Source of the DNA: Sneathiella sp. | GTDB taxonomy: Bacteria; Pseudomonadota; Alphaproteobacteria; Sneathiellales; Sneathiellaceae | DNA length: 12,292 bases | Direction of reading: 5' to 3' | Assembly: GCA_002732675.1 (NCBI GenBank) | Contig: NVRR01000068.1 | Location: 1 to 12,292, forward strand | Part shown: one piece after another, positions 6,429 to 12,292 of the stretch | Layout of the letters: each line of letters begins with the position of its first letter | Numbering within the stretch: position 1 is the first letter of the stretch | Notes under the pieces: generated by a model | Told to the model about the DNA's origin: nothing | The model's input: the letters and a program-made list of their open reading frames with translations, nothing else | Database searches by the model: none | Position numbers and translations under genes: made by a program

Positions 6429-7037
6429 TTAGTTCTGTTTGGCGATTTCCCGTTCAACGGCGTCCAGTCGGTCTTTGCCGAAGAACATTTCATCACCGAC
6501 GAAAAATGTCGGAGCACCAAAATTCCCACGCTCCACCGAGGCGCTGGTGTTCTGGATCAGGATATCCTTTATCCCCTGTTCCTGCGTCCGTTCCAAAATA
6601 TGGGCACCATCCATGCCAGCGCCATTGAGGGCGCTTACGAAGACATCGGGATCATCCATTTTAAGCCCATCTTCCCACATATGGGAATAGACCGCATCGA
6701 CGTATTTATCCAAAAAGCCCTCGTCCTCTGCGACGATGGCACCGCGCATGAGTGCCACTGTGTTCACCGGAAAATTCGGGTTCATTTGGAATTTTATCAG
6801 GCCATGGTCTTCAATAAAGCGGGCTATTTCTTTCCGCATATAGTCCTGTTTATGCAGCACGTTGGCAAACTGTATCATCGGCGGTTGATTGTTGGTGAGT
6901 TTGAAGACACCTCCCAGAAGAATAGGGACATAGACAAACTCTGCGTCTGCCCGCTTGGCGATGTCGGGGAGAAGTTTATGGCAGAAATAGGTATTGGGAC
7001 TGCCGAAATCGAAGTGAAACTCAACCTGAACCGTCAT
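6429..7037 (-). CDS. 2-hydroxychromene-2-carboxylate isomerase-like protein (DsbA/GST-kappa fold)
   Basis: 202 residues from the ATG at 7037, which has a GGAAG ribosome site about 5 nt upstream; the frame extends 29 codons further but that part is lysine/arginine rich and not family-like. The N-terminus VEFHFDFGSPNTYF places the glutathione-activating serine at residue 13, as in HCCA isomerases and kappa-class glutathione transferases. FGAPTFFVGDEMFFGKDRL (173-191) is the conserved cis-proline region. The protein keeps the thioredoxin fold with a helical insertion and has no CXXC, so it is not a disulfide oxidoreductase. Known members isomerise 2-hydroxychromene-2-carboxylate in naphthalene breakdown, but no aromatic catabolism genes are nearby, so the true substrate is open; a general glutathione-dependent role is plausible. 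A TTGACA at 7132-7127 (minus strand) could be its -35 element, though no good -10 accompanies it. Confidence 0.87.
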   Translation of the reverse strand: MTVQVEFHFDFGSPNTYFCHKLLPDIAKRADAEFVYVPILLGGVFKLTNNQPPMIQFANVLHKQDYMRKEIARFIEDHGLIKFQMNPNFPVNTVALMRGAIVAEDEGFLDKYVDAVYSHMWEDGLKMDDPDVFVSALNGAGMDGAHILERTQEQGIKDILIQNTSASVERGNFGAPTFFVGDEMFFGKDRLDAVEREIAKQN

Positions 7038-7161
7038 TTTTTCTTCCTTTTTATTTTTTCGTTGAACAGCCCTCCGTTTCCGTCTGGACGTTGGCACGAA
7101 AATAGACAACATTAGGGAGAGCAATCTGTCAAAATAAAAAATTAGAAAAAGGAGGCTGAAT

Positions 7162-7743
7162 ATGAACGATATGTCTGAACTACAGGCTGGTTTCTCAGCA
7201 ATGACCGACGGTACTGCCGAGGATTATAAGATTATCTCCGATAATTTCAAAAGTTATTCAAAAAGATTGCCGGACCGGGTTCTGGAGCATTTAGTGCTGC
7301 TGAAAGGCGATTTCGGCGGATTTGCCATTGACCGGCTGGAGCATTCCTTGCAAACCGCGACGCGAGCGCATCAGGATGGTCAGGATGAGGAATATGTGGT
7401 GATGGCGCTGATGCATGACATCGGCGACACGCTGGGCACCTTTAATCATGCGGATATTGCCGCCGCGATGATGAAGCCGTTTGTGTCCGCAAAGCTCCAC
7501 TGGATAATGGAGCAGCACGGCGTTTTTCAAGGTTATTATTTCTTCCACCATATTGGTCTCGACCGTGACATGCGTGAGAAATTCCGGGGCCATGAGCATT
7601 TCGAAGATTGCGCTCATTTCTGTGAGTCCTATGATCAGGCGGCGTTTGATAAAACGTTCGAATCTGCTCCGCTCGCATTCTTTGAGCCCATGGTTCGTCG
7701 CGTCATGGCTTCCCCGAAGCAGTCCATATATGTGATGGAATAA
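7162..7743 (+). CDS. HD-domain protein, PhnZ/MIOX-like metal site (COG4341-type predicted phosphohydrolase)
   Basis: 193 residues with a strong GGAGG ribosome site at 7151-7155. The HD fold shows RLEHSLQTA (His61), MALMHDIGD (His85, Asp86), FNHADIA (His96), MEQHG (His119) and ESYDQ (Asp158). This order and spacing match the six di-metal ligands of PhnZ, the mixed-valent di-iron oxygenase that cleaves 2-aminoethylphosphonate products, and resemble myo-inositol oxygenase. Differences from PhnZ as I recall it: the active-site tyrosine and glutamate before the first ligand align with Phe51 and Phe54, and the histidine four residues past HD is Asp89. A di-iron enzyme with a different substrate is therefore more likely than a true PhnZ; a phosphohydrolase is also possible. 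It stands alone, divergent from the isomerase gene and convergent with the transporter gene (5-bp gap). No phosphonate genes are adjacent. Confidence 0.82.
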   Translation: MNDMSELQAGFSAMTDGTAEDYKIISDNFKSYSKRLPDRVLEHLVLLKGDFGGFAIDRLEHSLQTATRAHQDGQDEEYVVMALMHDIGDTLGTFNHADIAAAMMKPFVSAKLHWIMEQHGVFQGYYFFHHIGLDRDMREKFRGHEHFEDCAHFCESYDQAAFDKTFESAPLAFFEPMVRRVMASPKQSIYVME

Positions 7744-7748
7744 GGCGC

Positions 7749-8660
7749 CTAACGTCCTGTCGGCACGATAGGAGTGGTCTGCGCACGTGCGATCTGTAGC
7801 TCACGATGGGAAATATATGTCGCCGCGCCAACGACGAGGCCGCCGCCAATGAAGACGTAGGGATCCAATGCCTCGTTAAACAACAGCATGCCCAGTAACG
7901 CCGCCCAGATGAGCTGGAGGAAGCCAAGGGGTTGCGTGACTGTAATAGGGGCCGCTTGAAAGGCCTTCGTCATGGTGAAATGGCCCGTTGTTGCAATTAG
8001 GGCGGTGAGTGCCAGCCAGGCAATCTCGTCCATGGTTGGCGGCCGCCATTGCCAGATGGCACCGGGGAGCAGGACAATTGTGCAGCTAATGGACAGCATT
8101 CCGACAATGATGGAGGAGCTTTGCGTTGCAGACAGCTTTTTTGCGATGATGAATGAAGTCGCGAAAAGCGGCGCTGCACAAAGCTGCGCCAACTGTCCGA
8201 GGCTAATTTCCTGAAAACCCGGTCGCAAGATGATCATAGCGCCGACAAAACCGCACAGAACGCCGGCAATGCGCCGCATATGCAGTTTTTCCCCCAGAAA
8301 AACTGCGGCGCCAAGGGTGACAAAAATGGGCGCAACATAGCCGATGGCCACAACCTCGGCGATCGGGATACGGGCCATGGCATAAAACCACAGCATAACG
8401 CCGATCCCATGGACCAGTCCGCGCACGGCATAGAGCCGGCTGGTCGCGGCCTTTGGTATGCCATTCCAATGGCGGATGACCAACGGCAGGATTATCAGAC
8501 TGCCCAAAAAATAACGGATAAAAGCCGCCTCAATCGCTGGCATAGTGGAACCGAGATGGCGGACAATCACGGTAACACCCACGAATAGGAAACTGGTAAT
8601 AATCATCCAGACGACACCTTGAAGGGTTTTGCTCTGTTTGAGCATTTGGGGGACGGGCAT
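7749..8660 (-). CDS. DMT superfamily transporter, EamA type
   Basis: 303 residues with about ten hydrophobic helices arranged as two EamA repeats. The first repeat runs from about residue 14 (VVWMIITSFLFVGVTVIVRHLG) through AEVVAIGYVAPIFVTLGAAVFLGEKL, and the second from AAPLFATSFIIAKKL through TVTQPLGFLQLIWAALLGMLLFNEALDPYVFIGGGLVV. The paired motif of a P/Q-loop helix followed by GExL or NEAL at each repeat end is typical of drug/metabolite exporters. The ATG at 8660 is chosen because AAGG lies about 7 nt upstream and the protein then begins MPVPQMLKQSKTLQG; the frame reaches 8729 but that part is not conserved-looking. It probably exports a small metabolite across the inner membrane; the substrate cannot be told from sequence. 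It is divergent from the histidine kinase gene. Confidence 0.88.
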   Translation of the reverse strand: MPVPQMLKQSKTLQGVVWMIITSFLFVGVTVIVRHLGSTMPAIEAAFIRYFLGSLIILPLVIRHWNGIPKAATSRLYAVRGLVHGIGVMLWFYAMARIPIAEVVAIGYVAPIFVTLGAAVFLGEKLHMRRIAGVLCGFVGAMIILRPGFQEISLGQLAQLCAAPLFATSFIIAKKLSATQSSSIIVGMLSISCTIVLLPGAIWQWRPPTMDEIAWLALTALIATTGHFTMTKAFQAAPITVTQPLGFLQLIWAALLGMLLFNEALDPYVFIGGGLVVGAATYISHRELQIARAQTTPIVPTGR

Positions 8661-9044
8661 CGGTTGGCCTTTTTTATTCTTATTTTTGGTGGCGCGAAAA
8701 ATTCCAAATGATCGCCAGGTGGGTATCATGGCTGTTCTTAGGTCGACGAATAGACAACTGTATCACAATTTGGCGGGATGTCGCGGACGCACTGGGAATC
8801 AAATATGGCCCTATCATAAATTATACTTTTCATTGTGATCCTTGGCAGGCTTTTTCGAGGGGCGTCATTTTTTGCCGATAATAGCGTCATAACTATATGT
8901 AATTGTTTGAAAATATTGAATTTTGTGTTCGGAATTCTGGAAATTTTATATACAAATGTTCAGAGTTTATTAGGAAGTGACAATTACAGTTGTAAAGGAA
9001 AAACATCGGCTAATTGCATTACTTTTGAAACGATTTTGGACTAA
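8661..9044. other. AT-rich intergenic region between transporter and histidine kinase
   Basis: 384 bp with no convincing gene. Two open frames of 69 codons cross it, but neither has a ribosome site or recognisable protein features. The half nearer the kinase (about 8835-9044) is visibly richer in A and T than its surroundings and holds a small dyad, TTACA-GT-TGTAA at 8984-8995. It must contain the divergent promoters of both genes; I cannot assign -35/-10 elements confidently. Confidence 0.6.
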
Positions 9045-10208
9045 ATGGCAATAATTTCAGCTTTTTTCCATCCGAGCCTGATTGTATTTGCGGCGGTTTT
9101 CTGTATCCCCGTATTTCTGTTCCGGCGTCGCAAGCGCATGTCCAGCGTCGACAAGGGGTATCATTTCATGATGTGGGGTGTATCGATCATCTCGCTTGGT
9201 ACCTTCACAGATTATATGATGGAAGTGGTGCTGGAGCTTAATGCCTCGAGCATGCAGGAATTTCCATATGTGGTTGAATATCAATCTGCAACGGCGGTTT
9301 GTTTCTATTTGCCGGGCTGTCTTCTGGTTGCCAAAGGGCTGTCGTCCTGGCTGCCCGCCATTCAACGGTTAAGCACGGAGATTATGCTGCGTAAAGAAAC
9401 CGAGGAGCAGCTGATCCAGGCGAAAACTGTTGCTGACAGTGCCAACGCGACGAAATCGCTATTCCTCGCCAATATGAGCCATGAATTGAGGACACCGCTG
9501 AACGCCATTCTGGGGTTTTCAGACATCTTGAAAAACGAGTCTTTTGGTGCCATTGGATCGCCTATTTACAAGGAATATTCGCAGGATATTCATTCTTCGG
9601 GTCGGCATTTGCTTGATTTGATTAATGATATCCTTGATGTGGCCAAAATTGAGGCTGGAAAGCTCCAATTGAAGGATGAGGTGCTGGATATCAGGCCGGC
9701 GATTGAAACCTGCACGAACATGCTGGCGCTGACAGCAACCGAGGCCGACGTGCATATCGTCGTTGATATCGCAGAGGGTTTGCCGTTCCTATACGCGGAC
9801 GAAACCCGGCTACGGCAAATTGTCTCGAACTTGTTGTCAAATGCCATCAAATTCACCAATCCTGGCGGCACGGTCACATTGCACGCCGGGCAGAATAATC
9901 GCGGGGGTATTTTTATTTCCGTCGCTGATACGGGTATCGGGATCGCTGACGAAGATATCGAAAATGCCCTGTCGCAATTTGGGCAAGTGGACGACCGGTA
10001 TTCCCGTAATGCCAACGGCACCGGCCTTGGTCTGCCTCTGGTTCAACTCATCACTGAGGAACATGGGGGCCTGTTTGAGTTTTCGAGTGAGCTGCAAGTT
10101 GGAACCACCGCCGTCATTCATTTCCCCGCCGGAAGGACCCGAGCCCGGGGCAATCCGGTAGAAAGTGAATTTGGGCAGAGTGATGTCTTCGCAAAAATTG
10201 CGGGATAG
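9045..10208 (+). CDS. Membrane-bound sensor histidine kinase (DivJ/PleC-like catalytic core)
   Basis: 387 residues. The ATG at 9045 directly follows an in-frame TAA, so the N-terminus cannot extend upstream; the ribosome site is weak (GGA at 9038-9040). Three hydrophobic segments at about 8-26, 40-58 and 82-100 form a compact membrane sensor with no PAS or periplasmic domain. A coiled-coil linker (about 107-137) leads to the HisKA domain, FLANMSHELRTPLNAILGFSDIL with phosphoacceptor His146, the motif used by alphaproteobacterial DivJ/PleC-type kinases. The HATPase_c domain has its N-box at 260-269 (SNLLSNAIKF), G1 DTGIGI (295-300), F-box QFGQV (311-315) and G2 GTGLGL (325-330). All catalytic boxes are intact. 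A short polar tail of about 25 residues follows. There is no receiver domain and no response-regulator gene next to it, so its partner is encoded elsewhere. The signal is unknown. Confidence 0.93.
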   Translation: MAIISAFFHPSLIVFAAVFCIPVFLFRRRKRMSSVDKGYHFMMWGVSIISLGTFTDYMMEVVLELNASSMQEFPYVVEYQSATAVCFYLPGCLLVAKGLSSWLPAIQRLSTEIMLRKETEEQLIQAKTVADSANATKSLFLANMSHELRTPLNAILGFSDILKNESFGAIGSPIYKEYSQDIHSSGRHLLDLINDILDVAKIEAGKLQLKDEVLDIRPAIETCTNMLALTATEADVHIVVDIAEGLPFLYADETRLRQIVSNLLSNAIKFTNPGGTVTLHAGQNNRGGIFISVADTGIGIADEDIENALSQFGQVDDRYSRNANGTGLGLPLVQLITEEHGGLFEFSSELQVGTTAVIHFPAGRTRARGNPVESEFGQSDVFAKIAG

Positions 10209-10269
10209 CTGCTTTTCACGCTCGCCTTTGTTCTCCTCTCTTTTTCGCATTTTCATTCTCGCGTTCTGT

Positions 10270-10333
10270 CACTGCAACGGGAACTTTCCTGTCCATAAAA
10301 AGACTGCCATGTTTTGTGATTTCCGTTACAGTG
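10270..10333. repeat. Imperfect inverted repeat upstream of the RND operon
   Basis: CACTGCAACGG (10270-10280) and CCGTTACAGTG (10323-10333) are reverse complements except for one base, with 42 nt between them. The second arm ends 37 bp before the adaptor ATG at 10371. It may be an operator pair or a leader hairpin. No regulator gene is adjacent. Confidence 0.45.
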
Positions 10334-10370
10334 GTCGTCAATCGGTATTAGGCTAGCAATAGTAGACACA

Positions 10371-11468
10371 ATGCTTATGGGGACGCAGGTGAGAAAACTC
10401 TGGATGATGGTAATACCTCTTGTACTCAGCGTCGCTTGCGATCAAGAGGAGCAGGCGGTGGAGCAGATACGGGCAATTAAGCCCTTTGCGGTAACGGAAC
10501 CCTCAAGCGGGAATATTCATTTTTATCCCGGCACAATTGATGCGGCGGACAGTTCGGGGCTTAGTTTTCGCATCTCTGGAACTGTCTTGACAGTTGATGC
10601 TAAGCTCGGCGACGAGGTTGCCAAGGGTCAAGTCCTTGCGACATTGGATAAAGAGCCCTATCAGCTCGATTTGCAGGCGACGGAGGCAGAATTTCAAAAG
10701 GCTAATTCCAGCTATACCGAAGCCAAGAACAATTTCGAGCGGCAATCAGAGCTTTTTACCAAGGGCTGGATCAGCAAGGCGGCGCTGGACCAGGCTCAGT
10801 CCTCTATGGCTAACACGAAAAGCCAGATAAGTTATGCCAGCTCTCGTGTCTCCCAAGCCCAAAGAAATCTTTCTGATACGACCCTTGTCGCGCCTTTTGC
10901 CGGTATTATTGGCACCAAGACGATTGATCCATTTGTCGATGTGACGGCGGGTCAGAAAATAATGACGGTGGAATCCGCCGAGGCATTCGAGATTACTATT
11001 TCTATTCCAGAGAAATTTATCTCTCGCGTCACCCTTGGGATGCCAGCGACAATTACATTTCCAGCAGTTGAAGGCTCGACCCTGGATGGTCGCATTACAG
11101 AAATCGGGCGGGTCGCCAGCTCGGCAAATATCTTTCCGGTAAAGGTAAGCCTGTCTTCTCCACCGACGAGCATACGCGGAGGTATGACAGCCGAAGTCAA
11201 ACTGCTTTTTGCGACAGACAACAGCAAGAACGGATATTATATCCCTCTGATCGCGATTTCCCCCGGGGATGACGCTGCGGAAGGCTATGTCTTTGTCTTT
11301 GACCCTGAAACATCGACGATCAAGAAAACACCGATTGCCGGGGCAACGGTGCGCGATAACATGATTGGTGTTAGCGGCGTAAAGGCCGGTGATGTCATCG
11401 CATCGGCCGGGGTCTCGTTCCTGAATGACGGGCAAAAAGTGAAACTCATGCAAGCAAAACCAGAGTAG
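10371..11468 (+). CDS. RND efflux periplasmic adaptor (membrane fusion protein), predicted lipoprotein
   Basis: 365 residues. The N-terminus has basic residues, a hydrophobic core WMMVIPLVLSVAC and a lipobox whose cysteine is residue 23, so the mature protein should be lipid-anchored; Asp at +2 would favour inner-membrane retention. Adaptor architecture follows: a lipoyl half-motif (about 62-97, SGTVLTVDAKLGDEVAKGQVLATLD), an alpha-helical hairpin (98-167), the second lipoyl half with LVAPFAGIIGTKTIDPFVDVTAGQ, a beta-barrel (about 205-285) and a membrane-proximal domain. It bridges the permease to an outer-membrane channel. Start choice is uncertain: ATG at 10371 and 10377 lack ribosome sites, whereas the GTG at 10389 has GGGGA 5 nt upstream and gives MRKLWMMV. 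The permease gene follows after 8 bp. No TolC-like gene is visible; substrates are unknown. Confidence 0.9.
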   Translation: MLMGTQVRKLWMMVIPLVLSVACDQEEQAVEQIRAIKPFAVTEPSSGNIHFYPGTIDAADSSGLSFRISGTVLTVDAKLGDEVAKGQVLATLDKEPYQLDLQATEAEFQKANSSYTEAKNNFERQSELFTKGWISKAALDQAQSSMANTKSQISYASSRVSQAQRNLSDTTLVAPFAGIIGTKTIDPFVDVTAGQKIMTVESAEAFEITISIPEKFISRVTLGMPATITFPAVEGSTLDGRITEIGRVASSANIFPVKVSLSSPPTSIRGGMTAEVKLLFATDNSKNGYYIPLIAISPGDDAAEGYVFVFDPETSTIKKTPIAGATVRDNMIGVSGVKAGDVIASAGVSFLNDGQKVKLMQAKPE

Positions 11469-11476
11469 ATTTAGCC

Positions 11477-12292
11477 ATGAGCATTACGGAATTTTCCATC
11501 AAAAACTCGCGGGTCACCATCCTTGCGATCCTGGGTATTCTCGTCACCGGTATTCTCGTGTTTGCGAGTTACCCTAGCCGGGAAGATCCTTCCATCGTTA
11601 TTCGAGCGGCGCAAATAACGACGCAGTTTCCCGGCATGTCGCCTGAGCGCATTGAAGCGCTGATTACCCAGCCCCTGGAAGAGAAAATTCGGGAAATTCC
11701 TGAAGTTAAGACCATCATCTCTGATTCCCAGACCGGAGTGTCGCTGATCAAGATCGAGATCCGTGACAGTATCACCGATTTGGCGCCGGTATTTCAGGAC
11801 CTGCGTAACAAGATGACTGATATCGCACGGGACATGCCGGAGGGAACTTTCGGACCGATCGTCAATGATCAGGTTGGCCTGACGGCGCTGGCGACAATTG
11901 CGCTATGGAGCGACGGTTTTTCAGTCTCGGAAATGCAGAATACGGCCGAGGAAATCCGCAATCAGCTCTACGCAGTGGAGGGGATCAAGAAGGTCGAGCT
12001 ATTTGGGGTGCAGGAGGAGCGGATTTTCCTCGAAATCTCCCGGATAAAAGTTGCCGAATATGGCATTGATTTGACCGTTATCGTCGATACCCTTCGCCAG
12101 CAGAATATAATCCTGCCAGGGGGCAATGTCGATGCGGACGGGCAGACCGTTATTCTGGAGCCGAGCGGCAATTTCGAAAGCGTTGAAGACATCAAGAATG
12201 CATTGTTCTCGATATCCGAAAACAATGATCTCGCGCGTTTGTCAGACATTGTAGATGTCCGGCGCGGATATGTGGAACCTCCGACCGCTCCC
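11477..12292 (+). CDS. RND efflux permease, N-terminal part (3' end outside window)
   Basis: The ATG at 11477 opens a frame that is uninterrupted to the last base, 272 codons, about a quarter of a full RND permease (roughly 1,000-1,050 residues). It starts MSITEFSIKNSRVTILAILG, with TM1 at about 12-30, then FASYPSREDPSIVI and TTQFPGMSPERIEALITQPLEEKI, the typical entry to the periplasmic porter domain of HAE/AcrB-type proteins. PN1 and PN2 subdomain motifs continue with NDQVGLTALATIALW and LRQQNIILPGGNV. The protein works as a proton-driven trimer in the inner membrane and pumps substrates through the adaptor encoded just upstream. The 8-bp gap and weak ribosome site suggest translational coupling with the adaptor gene. 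PSREDP in place of the AcrB-type TIAPP stretch points to a lineage distant from AcrB; substrate cannot be assigned. Confidence 0.92.
   Translation, partial: MSITEFSIKNSRVTILAILGILVTGILVFASYPSREDPSIVIRAAQITTQFPGMSPERIEALITQPLEEKIREIPEVKTIISDSQTGVSLIKIEIRDSITDLAPVFQDLRNKMTDIARDMPEGTFGPIVNDQVGLTALATIALWSDGFSVSEMQNTAEEIRNQLYAVEGIKKVELFGVQEERIFLEISRIKVAEYGIDLTVIVDTLRQQNIILPGGNVDADGQTVILEPSGNFESVEDIKNALFSISENNDLARLSDIVDVRRGYVEPPTAP

Noticed and set aside
8629..8838. Open frame of 69 codons across the transporter 5' end and intergenic region
   Set aside because: Overlaps the transporter on the opposite strand and shows no protein-like pattern.
8835..9044. Open frame of 69 codons directly before the histidine kinase, in the same frame
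   Set aside because: It ends in TAA immediately before the kinase ATG, has no ribosome site, an odd composition (several cysteines, AT-driven codons) and no domain pattern; more likely non-coding promoter DNA.
10746..11453. 235-codon minus-strand frame inside the RND adaptor gene
   Set aside because: Antisense to a well-supported coding sequence; composition typical of a shadow frame.

Overview
The window looks like chromosomal DNA of a free-living, probably motile alphaproteobacterium of moderate GC content. The evidence is an ATP12-type F1-ATPase assembly chaperone directly upstream of pccB, a 510-residue PccB followed by PccA, a DivJ/PleC-like H-box in a histidine kinase, and a perfect CtrA-type TTAA-N7-TTAAC box in front of a flagellar switch gene. 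I cannot place it at genus level. There are no insertion sequences, integrases, CRISPR arrays or phage genes, so this reads as core chromosome, with strands alternating often and little spacing between genes.

Positions 1-3905 (+) are a packed cluster: the C-terminal end of the ATP12 chaperone gene, then pccB and pccA, which encode the two subunits of biotin-dependent propionyl-CoA carboxylase. lipB (octanoyltransferase, -) converges on pccA. It contains a perfect 30-bp palindrome about 64 nt past the pccA stop. Between lipB and the next gene lies the CtrA box, followed by a short FliN-like gene (+), a tRNA-Leu(GAG) and its rho-independent terminator.

Positions 5338-8660 hold five monocistronic-looking genes: a secreted DUF4864 protein (-), an unrecognised four-helix membrane protein (+), a 2-hydroxychromene-2-carboxylate isomerase-like thioredoxin-fold protein (-), an HD-domain protein that keeps the PhnZ/MIOX di-iron ligand pattern (+), and a DMT/EamA transporter (-). 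Three convergent gene pairs in the window are separated by only 5-15 bp.

After a 384-bp AT-rich gap comes a membrane-bound hybrid-less histidine kinase with no response regulator beside it (9045-10208, +). It is followed by an RND efflux operon: a lipoprotein periplasmic adaptor and the first 272 codons of the inner-membrane permease, which runs off the end of the window.

I found no clear candidate for a wholly undescribed multi-gene system. The items most worth checking are the CtrA-controlled orphan FliN, the palindrome in lipB, the di-iron-like HD protein, the orphan kinase and the cluster of inverted repeats at 5894-5935.
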